Source: a virus
DNA length: 64,000 bases
Virus record (IMG/VR): IMGVR_UViG_3300017977_000066
Location: 90,897-154,896 of that record
Reading direction: 5' to 3' (one strand)
Both the position numbers and the translations under genes were made by a program. The notes beneath the pieces are model-generated. The model saw nothing but the letters and a program-made list of their open reading frames with translations. It searched no databases and was not told the DNA's origin. Shown in pieces: positions 17,118 to 26,133 of this stretch. Position 1 is the first letter of the stretch. Each line of letters opens with the position of its first letter.

Positions 17118-17648
17118 ATGGTAAATATAACACTAAATAAGGAAGAGAGAGTAGGAACTGATATCAGATATTACGATACTGCATTATACAACATGCTAGT
17201 AGGTACAGGAGACATCCCTAGTGGGGTAGATGGTCTTAACCTAGTTAACCAGTATAAGAACAAAACTATAAGCAATGATAACACTATGTTATCAGACGTA
17301 CTTAAAGAAGCTAATAGTACTACTAGAGTTCATGAGGGACGATACTATGCTATCAGAACCGTATCTCTATTAGTAGACTTCTTTAATACTAAACCTAACT
17401 ATAAGGCTAATGCCGATACTTATAAATATGGATTAGCAGAACTTGTAAGAGAAAAAATGGCTGGTTATTACGTAGATGAGGAAGAAGCAGATGGTATCGT
17501 ACTCAGAGGTAAGATAGATTTTAATAAGACATTACAGCCTCATGCTGATATGGATATCTTAACTGCTATCTCTATACTATACTCTACCATAGGTTTCCCA
17601 GCAGCTATTTTACTTATTAGATCCATCCATACCCTACATAGGGGTTAA
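17118..17648 (+). CDS. Putative tail/virion protein (176 aa)
   Basis: First gene of a compact co-directional block (17118-22638) with gaps of 1-80 bases. The start follows AAAGGA. The protein is mixed alpha/beta, with a hydrophobic C-terminal segment (about 155-170) that may be a buried helix rather than a membrane anchor. No motif is recognised. The link to the virion is inferred from the block. Confidence 0.6.
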   Translation: MVNITLNKEERVGTDIRYYDTALYNMLVGTGDIPSGVDGLNLVNQYKNKTISNDNTMLSDVLKEANSTTRVHEGRYYAIRTVSLLVDFFNTKPNYKANADTYKYGLAELVREKMAGYYVDEEEADGIVLRGKIDFNKTLQPHADMDILTAISILYSTIGFPAAILLIRSIHTLHRG

Positions 17649-17650
17649 CC

Positions 17651-19030
17651 ATGCTTACAAGATTAGTTATGGTAGACGGTATAGAGCAGACTATCATAGC
17701 TCCCATAGTTAAAGATGTTGTTAAGGACATACAAGATAAGTTCATCAAAGACGAGCATGTTAAAGTGTATACTAGTAGCTTCTATGAAGAAGATAATGTA
17801 GAGGTAGGCGATCATGTCACTACTAATGAGATAGGTAAATCTAAATTATTCGTTAACTTCGAGTATGAGGATAATGAAGAGATGTCTTATAGCCCTAGCA
17901 TGTATCGAGCTAAAGATAAGATAATCTTATTAGATAAGCAGACAGGGTTTAGTTTAAGACCTATATCTACTAATACTACTCTTACACTTACATTTAGCTA
18001 TAAGAATAAATCTAAAGTATCTGTACAGAGAGTTATTAATAAGCTTAAGAACTTCTTTAAATTTACAGGGCATACATTAGTACATAGTCTTACTTATAGC
18101 TATCTGTTCCCTGATGTACTTATGAGTCTTATGAGTAATGTATCTTCTTTAAAAGGTAACAGTAATGTCTTTGATTTTATAGACGATGCTGCTGTATATA
18201 ACTTTGATTATGCTGTTAAGAGAGGTTCTGATTTTAAGGTACCTAGTTTTAGAGGTAAGGCTGCCGGAGTTATGGGTGTTATGGAAGGTGATGGTTCTTC
18301 TCTTAAGATAAGTAAAGAAGAGGAGTTATATACCCTAGAGTTCTCTTATAACATAACATTCGATAAGCCTAATGCTTTAGCTGTGCATTATCCTATAACA
18401 GTTAACAACTTACCCATAGATAATAGTTGGCTTCCTAAGGAGTCTATAGTTAAATCTAGAGAGAGAAGCTCTGGAGCTTTTGATATTAATAGGATCATAA
18501 AGGATAAGTTCCGCACTGGAGATATTCAGAATGATATACTTATAAGAGTACCAGATTATGATCAGTTCACACCTAGTCTGAATCACAATGGCACTATGCT
18601 AACTTTACTATCCATATTAATACAACTAGATCCAGATGAGCCTGAACTCTTATTAGACTTAAACGATCTTGCTTATATAGGGATACCTGATTTCGTTATA
18701 GTTTATATGAAAAAAGCTGGTATAAAAGATTTCTTTAAACTAGGTTCTTCATTATTCTATTTCATGCTTTTTGAAAACAACTATATAAAAGATAAAGATA
18801 TGTCCAAGAATGCTGATGATCAGATAGTAGCTACTAAGCCACTAGATACTACTAAGACTTATCACTTAGTAGCTAATGTCTTAGTTAACAGAAGATTCTT
18901 AAGATTCTCTCATCATCCTGAAAGTATCGCTATGGTTGAAGCTATAGAGGTTATGAGGAAGATGGGTATAGAGTTCAAAGATGATACATTTGCCTTAGTA
19001 CAAGATGGTAGAAATACGAATGATTTTTAA
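17651..19030 (+). CDS. Putative virion structural protein (459 aa)
   Basis: It begins two bases after the previous stop, with AGGGG upstream. It is strand-rich with many Asp, Ser, Tyr and Phe residues and a helical centre. The pattern of an N-terminal strand domain followed by an F-x-S-Y-N-I-T-F segment is typical of tail or baseplate proteins in jumbo phages, but I have no diagnostic motif. It ends at a hairpin, and a new class 2 signal precedes the next gene. Confidence 0.55.
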   Translation: MLTRLVMVDGIEQTIIAPIVKDVVKDIQDKFIKDEHVKVYTSSFYEEDNVEVGDHVTTNEIGKSKLFVNFEYEDNEEMSYSPSMYRAKDKIILLDKQTGFSLRPISTNTTLTLTFSYKNKSKVSVQRVINKLKNFFKFTGHTLVHSLTYSYLFPDVLMSLMSNVSSLKGNSNVFDFIDDAAVYNFDYAVKRGSDFKVPSFRGKAAGVMGVMEGDGSSLKISKEEELYTLEFSYNITFDKPNALAVHYPITVNNLPIDNSWLPKESIVKSRERSSGAFDINRIIKDKFRTGDIQNDILIRVPDYDQFTPSLNHNGTMLTLLSILIQLDPDEPELLLDLNDLAYIGIPDFVIVYMKKAGIKDFFKLGSSLFYFMLFENNYIKDKDMSKNADDQIVATKPLDTTKTYHLVANVLVNRRFLRFSHHPESIAMVEAIEVMRKMGIEFKDDTFALVQDGRNTNDF

Positions 19031-19038
19031 AATAGAAG

Positions 19039-19065
19039 TATATAGGTTTTTACCTATATGCTTTC
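19039..19065 (+). terminator. Probable terminator
   Basis: ATATAGGT pairs with ACCTATAT across a T-rich loop, followed by GCTTTCTT. Confidence 0.5.
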
Positions 19066-19083
19066 TTGAACTCTAATTTTTGT

Positions 19084-19102
19084 TTGAATAATAAATATAA
19101 GG
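19084..19102 (+). promoter_or_regulatory. Class 2 promoter-like signal
   Basis: TTGAATAATAAATATAAGG, almost identical to the minus-strand signal at 33759-33778. Confidence 0.5.
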
Positions 19103-19109
19103 ATATGTC

Positions 19110-20372
19110 ATGGCTATTTTCGGTGTTAATAAAGAAATAAATAGTAATATAGAAAGAAAAGAAGAATCATCCATAGTACCGCATTATGAATCAGATGCTG
19201 TAGATACTAGGCTGGTAGCTACCGTAGCAGGTCAAGCTTGGCCAGTTACATATTTTCATAGGTTGGTAGATGACAACATGAGTGTGACAGCTTATGACCC
19301 TAACCTTAATATAACACTACAGGATTATAACAGGATAGATGACTTCATCATTAAAGTTGATTCTGCTATACCAGTAGGTACTCCAGATGGCATGTCTGGT
19401 GATGGTATCATAGATGTTAATTTTGTACCTAACCCTAATGATCTGTTCTTAGTTAAGTCTCCAGATGGTAGAGTTTTTATATATGTCATAAATGCTATCA
19501 GTAGGATCAACTACAACGAGAGTTATCTGTTTAAGATAGAATATAACATACAGTCAGAAATAACTAATCCTAGTGATCCTATACTAACTAAACTTATGGG
19601 TGCTACTACTAATGAATTTGTTTATAATAAAGATTTCAGGATCAATGATGATAAGCCAGTTTATAGTAAAGCAGAATTTGATGTAAGAGAGAGATACCTA
19701 TTATACATAGAGACACTCATGAATGACTGGACCGAGAACTTTATAGTACAAGATAACAAATCCTATATGTCTTATAAAGCTGGTGATAATATAATATTTG
19801 ATCCTAATATGGAAGCCTTCATCAAGAGCACTATAGGTATCAGTAACTTACCGTCTATAGTTAAATTATTATCTCTAGATGTTGATGTTAGTATCTTAGA
19901 TACGTTCCTTAGGAATGATGTTATCTTTAATAGGATAAAACAGTATACACTTCTAAACAAGATAGGAAGCTATGGTAACAACCCATACCTATTTACTATA
20001 TCATATACTGGTATAAACAAAGTCTTAGCTTTAACTAGCATAGAAGATGATACTAATGTTAGTAACAATGAAGTTGTTAATGAGTTGTTCCCTAAGGTAG
20101 ACAATAAGTTCTATATATTTAGAGAGTATATCTATCTAGTATTAAGAGGTAGCGATATAACACTATTTAAAGATAACCTAACAACATTTGAAAATATGGT
20201 GTTAAGTATGGTTACTGGTAATATATTAGCAGATGCTGATATAGAGCTTATCTATAAAAATATCATGCAGCTAGATGAACAAGAGAGATTTTACTTCATG
20301 CCTATATTTGCTTATATGCTTAGATATACATTAGAAGTTCATACCGTAGAGTTCATAAGTAGTAGGAGTTGA
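19110..20372 (+). CDS. Putative virion structural protein (420 aa)
   Basis: A Pro/Asp/Tyr-rich beta domain in the first 150 residues is followed by a mostly helical C-terminal half. A segment near residue 110 reads DLFLVKSPDGRVFIYVI, a strand-turn-strand feature often found in phage neck or baseplate proteins. The stop is followed after one base by the next start, so the genes are translationally coupled. The specific role is unknown. Confidence 0.55.
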   Translation: MAIFGVNKEINSNIERKEESSIVPHYESDAVDTRLVATVAGQAWPVTYFHRLVDDNMSVTAYDPNLNITLQDYNRIDDFIIKVDSAIPVGTPDGMSGDGIIDVNFVPNPNDLFLVKSPDGRVFIYVINAISRINYNESYLFKIEYNIQSEITNPSDPILTKLMGATTNEFVYNKDFRINDDKPVYSKAEFDVRERYLLYIETLMNDWTENFIVQDNKSYMSYKAGDNIIFDPNMEAFIKSTIGISNLPSIVKLLSLDVDVSILDTFLRNDVIFNRIKQYTLLNKIGSYGNNPYLFTISYTGINKVLALTSIEDDTNVSNNEVVNELFPKVDNKFYIFREYIYLVLRGSDITLFKDNLTTFENMVLSMVTGNILADADIELIYKNIMQLDEQERFYFMPIFAYMLRYTLEVHTVEFISSRS

Positions 20373-20373
20373 T

Positions 20374-20985
20374 ATGGATGCTTCTACACTAACCTTTAAT
20401 AGAGTAACTGTACAGTCTATCATAGAGGATCTACATGGTAAGAAGATAACGGTCATCGTACCTGCAGCAGCACTCTATAGTGATGATGAACTAACTGCTC
20501 AAAATGAGCCTACTATGTTCATGGATAATGCTCCTATAAGATCTAAATCTAGCATGGGTAACGAAGTAACATATACTGGTACTAGTGCTAGTATAGTAGA
20601 CAATGAGATTAACAATAACTCTTCTAACAATAAGACTACTGTTAGGCTATCATTATCAGTAGTTATAGACCTTTATCATAAGCAGTTCTCTATTTATATA
20701 CCTAAGCATAATAATGACCTCATCAAGCTTGTAGACTTCATCAACGACATATTAAACAGATTAGAGAATAGTAGTGATGGCAGAGCTAATGAGATGTTCG
20801 AGTATATAGATGAGTTTTATAAAGTAGTTATAAAGAATCAGAAATCTAATATATCTAAGAAACTATCTTTAGATGCTATGTACCTACCAGACATGAAACC
20901 TGTAGTAGGATTCACTAGTAACACATTAGAAGAGGATGCTATCAATACTGCTACTTTTATAGATATAGACAGCATAACAGTTTAG
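20374..20985 (+). CDS. Putative tail/baseplate protein (203 aa)
   Basis: The start follows TAGGAG, which overlaps the end of the previous gene. The protein is beta-rich at its ends, with an Asn/Ser/Thr-rich flexible loop at about 60-90 and a helical segment at about 110-150. No family is recognised. It sits between two structural-type genes with gaps of one and eight bases. Confidence 0.55.
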   Translation: MDASTLTFNRVTVQSIIEDLHGKKITVIVPAAALYSDDELTAQNEPTMFMDNAPIRSKSSMGNEVTYTGTSASIVDNEINNNSSNNKTTVRLSLSVVIDLYHKQFSIYIPKHNNDLIKLVDFINDILNRLENSSDGRANEMFEYIDEFYKVVIKNQKSNISKKLSLDAMYLPDMKPVVGFTSNTLEEDAINTATFIDIDSITV

Positions 20986-20993
20986 GAGTTAGC

Positions 20994-22304
20994 ATGGCTA
21001 AAACATTACCCATAACATTAGACAACGAAGTAAATGATCTCTTAACCAAGTCTAAAGAGTTCATCATGCCAGAGCCAACACTTATCATACATACAGAAGA
21101 TGGTGATGTGACTATAGTACATTTTAATAGCATAGATGTAGAACGTAACTACACTACTAACTTATCAGATATAATATATGTTAACTTTAATGCAGGTCTT
21201 GGTTTTGCTAGTAAGGTTCTATATAAGCATAGAGATAAACTAGAAGCTACCGTTAAGCTAAAGTTCTCTAATAAGAAGATACAACAGAGAAGATTCAAAT
21301 TTGTACTCATGACTAAGTTCGAGGATATACATGATAGCTCCATGAGTAAGATAAGTCAAGAAGACCTTGATACCCAGGATTATATAGAGATAAAAGCACA
21401 ATGTATAGATACTAAGCTTCTTAAGTTCAAGAATGAATATGTAGAAGGTATCTTCCATGATATGGATCTCAGGAAAGTAATGAAGAATATTTTCAGTAAG
21501 AAGATGAGAGAGGCTGGTACTGATAGCTACATCAATGTCTATGTTCCTAAGAATGTGAAGAGCTATGAGAATATCTTCATAGAGCCATTCACTAAGTTTG
21601 TAAGACTACCATTTATATTTCAGAATGATAAGTATGGTCTTTATGATCATGGTGCTGGTATATACTTCAGTAATATCTCAGAAGCTAGCGAGTCTAAATA
21701 TGATGTAGATATATTCCCTATATTTGATTATGAGAGGTTCGATGCTGAGGCTAAGAGACCTAAGCTTATTATCATAAATCCTACTAAGTCACATATGAGT
21801 AAACATGAGATAGATTTCTACTATAAAGATGGCATCTATAAATCATTAGTATCTAATGTTAAGTTCCAGCATGATAGCGAGGATAAGAGATATGATACTG
21901 GTAATGGTTTCATCATAGAGGATTCTGGTAACACCATCAACCAGAGTCTACTTGATATAAAAGACGATATAGTAAAATATGCAAATGACCAATCTTTCTC
22001 TATAACCAAGCTAGATGAAACTAGGAGTTATAATAATCTAGTAGAGACAGGCGGAGATGATAATCTCTATAAATATAATAGCACTCTTAATAGGCTACAA
22101 GGTGTTATAGGTAGTGTCATGTTACCTAAGGTTAATCCCGAGATCATTTATCCAGGCATGCCTTTTAAATACATGTTCAACAAGGATGGTAAGGTTGCTT
22201 CTACTACAGGAGTCGTACAAGGATTACAATATAGCTATGACTTCATCAATAAGACTACAGTTGTCATGCTGGTATGTATATTTAAGAGATTAATAAAGGA
22301 ATGA
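20994..22304 (+). CDS. Putative baseplate hub-like protein (436 aa)
   Basis: The layout resembles gp27/late-gene-D type hub proteins. An N-terminal strand domain introduces IIHTEDGDVTIVHFNS-like sequence, followed by long mixed domains. The end of the protein has a proline/glycine turn (PEIIYPGMPFKYMF) and a closing strand pair (GVVQGLQYSYDF), like the surface-exposed barrel of hub proteins. The match is by general pattern only. It is co-translated with its neighbours, and a small gene follows one base later. Confidence 0.4.
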   Translation: MAKTLPITLDNEVNDLLTKSKEFIMPEPTLIIHTEDGDVTIVHFNSIDVERNYTTNLSDIIYVNFNAGLGFASKVLYKHRDKLEATVKLKFSNKKIQQRRFKFVLMTKFEDIHDSSMSKISQEDLDTQDYIEIKAQCIDTKLLKFKNEYVEGIFHDMDLRKVMKNIFSKKMREAGTDSYINVYVPKNVKSYENIFIEPFTKFVRLPFIFQNDKYGLYDHGAGIYFSNISEASESKYDVDIFPIFDYERFDAEAKRPKLIIINPTKSHMSKHEIDFYYKDGIYKSLVSNVKFQHDSEDKRYDTGNGFIIEDSGNTINQSLLDIKDDIVKYANDQSFSITKLDETRSYNNLVETGGDDNLYKYNSTLNRLQGVIGSVMLPKVNPEIIYPGMPFKYMFNKDGKVASTTGVVQGLQYSYDFINKTTVVMLVCIFKRLIKE

Positions 22305-22305
22305 T

Positions 22306-22638
22306 ATGTTAAAATTTGTAGGTGATAATAGACACTTTACCATCATAGTTAAGAGTGAGAAGGAACTACTTGATGTTATGAATCTTAAGCTAAGCATGCT
22401 TCTTAACGAAGATAATATGGATATATATAGTAAGGTCTATAAGACTAAGATGTATGAGACTATCTTAGAGAACATCATCATGGAAGAGCTAGCTAAAGCC
22501 AATGTAATAACTGAGAAGAATAAGTCCTATATATTTTCGCTATTACTACAGGATGAGAAGTATCAGTATCTGGTAGCTAATCTAGAACTAGGAGACCAAG
22601 ATAAAGGTCTTATAATAAACAAAACGTTACAAAACTAA
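22306..22638 (+). CDS. Small unknown protein (110 aa)
   Basis: Last gene of the 17118-22638 block, starting one base after the previous stop with AAAGGA upstream. It is helical, Lys/Glu/Leu-rich and has no recognised motif. It terminates at a perfect palindrome. A small tail assembly or completion factor would fit the position, but this is only inference. Confidence 0.6.
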   Translation: MLKFVGDNRHFTIIVKSEKELLDVMNLKLSMLLNEDNMDIYSKVYKTKMYETILENIIMEELAKANVITEKNKSYIFSLLLQDEKYQYLVANLELGDQDKGLIINKTLQN

Positions 22639-22639
22639 T

Positions 22640-22665
22640 CATATGGTAGAACTTTCTACCATATG
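22640..22665. terminator. Bidirectional terminator
   Basis: CATATGGTAG pairs with CTACCATATG (loop AACTTT) between convergent genes. Confidence 0.65.
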
Positions 22666-22667
22666 TA

Positions 22668-23270
22668 TTAAAATTCTAATTCGTCTAGAAAGTCATCATC
22701 GTTGCTGTTGATGCTGTTAGTTTCAGTAGCTTCTTTAATACTACTATCTTTATTTATTCTGTTTTTATAGTACTCATAGAACTCAGTACTATATTTTCTA
22801 TATTCAGCTAGCTTCTCACCATCTTTAGACATACCTTTTACAACAGCCTTAGTTACTGCTTTTAAATTAATGTCAGCTGCTCTAGGATTGGATTCTTTTA
22901 CCTGCTCGAACGAAACTATAGCATTCCTTAGTTTAGCCTTTTCTAGCCCCTCTATGTTAGTACTAGTTATCATAGGAGGAAGTTTGAAGATAATTTTACT
23001 AGCATCATTATCATCTACTACTAAAATCGTAGTCCTATATCCACCTACAAGATCTTTTAAGTTATTAATGAATACCATGTTATTAGCATCATTATGTTCT
23101 AGCTCTTTTAGTATATAAGGGAGTAGATAAATTTCAAAAGTAGATAAGCTTATTTTAGCTTCATCTATATCTATGTCTTTGAAGCTCTTACTAAGTTCAG
23201 CTATCTCAGACATCTCCTCTGCTTGATTGTTCTCTACTATTTGTTGCATCTCTTCGTCTGGCTTAAACAT
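22668..23270 (-). CDS. Unknown protein (200 aa)
   Basis: Acidic, with Asp/Asn/Ser-rich ends and a helical middle; the last residues (DDDFLDELEF) form an acidic tip. The start overlaps the end of the gene at 23263 by eight bases, so the two are coupled. An acidic tip can mark a protein-interaction tail, but no family is recognised. Confidence 0.65.
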   Translation of the reverse strand: MFKPDEEMQQIVENNQAEEMSEIAELSKSFKDIDIDEAKISLSTFEIYLLPYILKELEHNDANNMVFINNLKDLVGGYRTTILVVDDNDASKIIFKLPPMITSTNIEGLEKAKLRNAIVSFEQVKESNPRAADINLKAVTKAVVKGMSKDGEKLAEYRKYSTEFYEYYKNRINKDSSIKEATETNSINSNDDDFLDELEF

Positions 23271-23685
23271 TATCTGCTCCTAAGAAATATTCTATTTTTT
23301 TATCTATATTGGTTATATCGCCTTTATCTACTAACGCTGATTTAGATAACGTATGTACGATACCATCTACTGTAATTTTTATGTCTATGTTAACTCTGTA
23401 GTTAGTTTTATCAACTGTTTTGTTAGTAGTTTGTACACTAGTTATAACTTCAACTTCTTTCCAGTACCTACCATACATAGTAACTAGTGTATCTCTTACA
23501 CTAACCTCTAACTTCTCCATATCAGGACCAGCATCTCTTATAAGATATGGTAAGCTAGATATCTCTGTATAAAATAGTTTGGTCTGCGAATATTCTGATA
23601 ATAAGAAGTACTCGAATAACTTATTTATCATGAGGTCTACATCAGCCACATAACCGTCTAATGTTAGTGTTGGTACTTGCTTCAT
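23263..23685 (-). CDS. Possible gp25-like baseplate protein (140 aa)
   Basis: The first half is helical (ADVDLMINKLFEYF and following residues). It then changes to paired strands (V-E-V-I-T-S..., Y-R-V-N-I-D-I-K-I-T-V), the order seen in gp25-like baseplate wedge subunits of about 130-140 residues. This is a layout match only, with no conserved residue I can vouch for. Together with the downstream gene it forms a small minus-strand operon inside plus-strand genes. Confidence 0.35.
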   Translation of the reverse strand: MKQVPTLTLDGYVADVDLMINKLFEYFLLSEYSQTKLFYTEISSLPYLIRDAGPDMEKLEVSVRDTLVTMYGRYWKEVEVITSVQTTNKTVDKTNYRVNIDIKITVDGIVHTLSKSALVDKGDITNIDKKIEYFLGADNV

Positions 23686-23693
23686 TAATAACT

Positions 23694-23710
23694 CCTATTA
23701 TAAATTTCAA
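23694..23710 (-). promoter_or_regulatory. Class 2 promoter-like signal
   Basis: The minus strand reads TTGAAATTTATAATAGG, upstream of the gene pair 23685-22668, overlapping the leader of the plus-strand gene at 23725. Confidence 0.4.
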
Positions 23711-23724
23711 AACAAAGGATATGC

Positions 23725-24813
23725 ATGTTAAAAGCATTGATATTATCAGATATACATCTAGGGCATGATGTTAATAAAACAGAAGATATTATATTTAATC
23801 TTAAGAGGTTTTTTATAACTTATGATAAAGATATAAAACTACTAGATGTTATATTCATCTCAGGAGACATATTTGACCAATTACTTCCTAGTAATGGTAT
23901 TGATATGCAGATTATATATTTATGGCTTGTAGAGCTTGTGAAGGGGTGTGAGAAGTATGGTATAAGTTTAAGGATACTAGAAGGAACTCCAGGGCATGAT
24001 TGGAAACAGTTTAATCTATTCTATAGTATGCTTAAGAAATTACTTCCAGAGGCTGATATCAAGTATTTCGATACACTATATATAGACTACGATGATATAA
24101 CAAGAAAACATATACTCTATATACCAGATGAGTGGAAACCTACTGCAGAAGAGATATTCCAAGCAGCTAAACAAAAGCTACAAGATGAACATCTAGATAG
24201 TGTAGACATGATTATCATGCATGGAGCTTTTAGTTACCAGTTACCAGACTTCATAGAGAACACATTAGACCCTGAGAAATTTCTCTCACTAACAGATGGG
24301 CCTATAGTAGTAGGACACGTACATAGACACTCTAAGTATAAGAACATTATAGTACCAGGAAGCTTCGATGCGTTAACACATGATGATGATTATAGGAGAG
24401 AGAAGAAAGGGGGGTTACTTCTTAATATCAAAGAGGATAACAGCTATACCTTTAAGTTCCTACAGAATAAGCATGCTTTAAAGTTCATAAGCATAAATGT
24501 TAAAGATAAGACTATAGATAAATTAACTAAAGAATTAGATAAGTTCAAGAACACTACCATAAGGGTTAGGCTACTAGTAGATAATGATAGCCAGCTGACT
24601 AAGAACCTAGAAGAGCTTAAGTATAAGTATCCAGAGCTTAACCTCGTGATCAAGAAGGCTAAAGGTATGAAAAAAGATGATGTTGTTAATAAGGTAGTTA
24701 AGAAGCTTAATATCATCAAGCTTGATAGAGAAGCTATATCTAAGTATATAGATGATAAAGATAAGAATCCTAAGGTTACTGCTACTCTTATGGAACTTAT
24801 GGATTCTTTATAA
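23725..24813 (+). CDS. SbcD/Mre11-like metallophosphoesterase nuclease (362 aa)
   Basis: A calcineurin-type phosphoesterase, predicted to act as the nuclease subunit that processes DNA ends during phage recombination and replication. Motifs in order: SDIHLG (8-13), GDIFD (47-51), a third block reading GTPGHDW where the family usually has GNHD, IMHG (about 173), and GHVH with a following PGSFDAL (about 200-222). The C-terminal 130 residues are Lys-rich and probably form the capping and partner-binding part. The variant third motif keeps the His but replaces the Asn, which may weaken metal binding. No SbcC-like ATPase is in the window. It sits directly upstream of the SSB-like gene. Confidence 0.85.
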   Translation: MLKALILSDIHLGHDVNKTEDIIFNLKRFFITYDKDIKLLDVIFISGDIFDQLLPSNGIDMQIIYLWLVELVKGCEKYGISLRILEGTPGHDWKQFNLFYSMLKKLLPEADIKYFDTLYIDYDDITRKHILYIPDEWKPTAEEIFQAAKQKLQDEHLDSVDMIIMHGAFSYQLPDFIENTLDPEKFLSLTDGPIVVGHVHRHSKYKNIIVPGSFDALTHDDDYRREKKGGLLLNIKEDNSYTFKFLQNKHALKFISINVKDKTIDKLTKELDKFKNTTIRVRLLVDNDSQLTKNLEELKYKYPELNLVIKKAKGMKKDDVVNKVVKKLNIIKLDREAISKYIDDKDKNPKVTATLMELMDSL

Positions 24814-24873
24814 TATATACTTTTTAACATCTCTTAACTGTAATGAAAATAAAAAACATAAAAAGGATAGAAA

Positions 24874-25518
24874 ATGAATGTAAATGTATTATTAAGCAGG
24901 TTAGCTTTATATAGGGAAGTAGATAAAAATACTCTACATGCACTAGGACTAGGAGTTTATAAAAATACTCTTAGAGTTTATATTAAAGAGTCTCCTAAAG
25001 AAAATGTTAGAGATAACAAGTTAGTGTTTAACTTCGGTCTTGTGCATATGAATGCTAGGCTCATAGCTGCTGAGTTACAGACTCTTAATGATCAAAAAGA
25101 GGGTTACAACAAAGCTTTTGCTCTATATGGTAGGAAGTTCGAGAACAACCAACCAGTTGAGAATGAGAGAGTTCTTACAGCTACCATAGGTGTTGCTAGA
25201 TCTAAAAACAAAGAGGGTGATGTTGTTAATATCTTATATGTTACTAACACTGCTGGTACTAAGTATATCTTCACTCTTTTACCAACTCCATATGTAGATG
25301 TTATAGAAGATGGCAAGCTAGTATCCGATAAGAAAAAACTTAGTGTCATATGGACTAAAGCTTATAGTGATACATTTAATGCTGTATTAAACAAGATACC
25401 TGAGGCTATAGCACAAGAGAGACCTAGTACATCTAACAATAGCTCTTATGGTAACCAATCTAACCCTAATGCTAAACCTACATTAGTGAGCGGTACCGAT
25501 CTACTTGATGACCTATAA
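24874..25518 (+). CDS. Candidate single-stranded DNA-binding protein (214 aa)
   Basis: Three features point to SSB function: a beta-rich body (residues 1-165), a Ser/Asn/Pro/Gly-rich linker (about 180-205) and an acidic tip ending in DLLDDL, the layout used by SSBs to recruit partners. The gene follows the SbcD-like nuclease in the same direction. No OB-fold signature can be proved by eye, so this is an inference from architecture and context. The start follows AAAAAGGA. Confidence 0.5.
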   Translation: MNVNVLLSRLALYREVDKNTLHALGLGVYKNTLRVYIKESPKENVRDNKLVFNFGLVHMNARLIAAELQTLNDQKEGYNKAFALYGRKFENNQPVENERVLTATIGVARSKNKEGDVVNILYVTNTAGTKYIFTLLPTPYVDVIEDGKLVSDKKKLSVIWTKAYSDTFNAVLNKIPEAIAQERPSTSNNSSYGNQSNPNAKPTLVSGTDLLDDL

Positions 25519-25522
25519 CACA

Positions 25523-25556
25523 TATAGATGGACTCTATGAGTCTGTCTATATACTT
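25523..25556 (+). terminator. Probable terminator
   Basis: TATAGATGGACTC pairs with GAGTCTGTCTATA (one G-T wobble), followed by a T-rich run that leads into the next promoter. Confidence 0.5.
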
Positions 25557-25574
25557 TCATACTTTTTTTACTTG

Positions 25575-25593
25575 TATATTACTAATATGAGCC
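25575..25593 (+). promoter_or_regulatory. Class 1 (early-type) promoter box
   Basis: TATATTACTAATATGAGCC, exact core, about 50 bases before the gene at 25627. Confidence 0.7.
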
Positions 25594-25626
25594 AAAAGCT
25601 CTAATAAAAATTAAGGAGGCTGATAA

Positions 25627-26133
25627 ATGCCTAATGTAAGAGAAAAATTCGATATCATCAAGCCTGTAAAACTATTTTCTATAGACAATGACTCTGGTAA
25701 AGAACGATATGTTTTTAAGGGTCTAGACGGTAGAATATATTATGTGGACAGAAAAGATCCAGGAGTAGCTTGTGGTAGACTTAAGCTAGGGGATGTTATC
25801 TTAGTATGGGTTATAAAAGAGTTAACTACTTATGGGTTCATCCGTGTAGAGGTAAATGGTATGTTCATCAGTGAGTATATAGCAAGCTTCCCTAATCTGA
25901 GTGCAGATGATCTGTTCGATGAAGATGGTAAGAGAACAGAGTTACTTTATATATCTAACTATGTTAAGTTCTCTGATATAAGCTATGAGCAAGACATCAT
26001 CAAGAACCATAAGCACATAGATACATTATCTAACTTTGAAGGTACTGAGCAGTCAGAGCAAGTTGTAGGTGCTACTAGAGCATTATCATATTTATACTAT
26101 AAACACATAGAAGGAGTAGGCTATGGAAAATAA
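25627..26133 (+). CDS. Unknown protein (168 aa)
   Basis: First gene of an operon running to 28023, with AAGGAGG before the start. It is strand-rich in the first 90 residues, with GLDGRIYYVDRKDPG-type turns, and helical towards the end. No motif is recognised. Its end overlaps the next gene by 11 bases. Confidence 0.7.
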   Translation: MPNVREKFDIIKPVKLFSIDNDSGKERYVFKGLDGRIYYVDRKDPGVACGRLKLGDVILVWVIKELTTYGFIRVEVNGMFISEYIASFPNLSADDLFDEDGKRTELLYISNYVKFSDISYEQDIIKNHKHIDTLSNFEGTEQSEQVVGATRALSYLYYKHIEGVGYGK

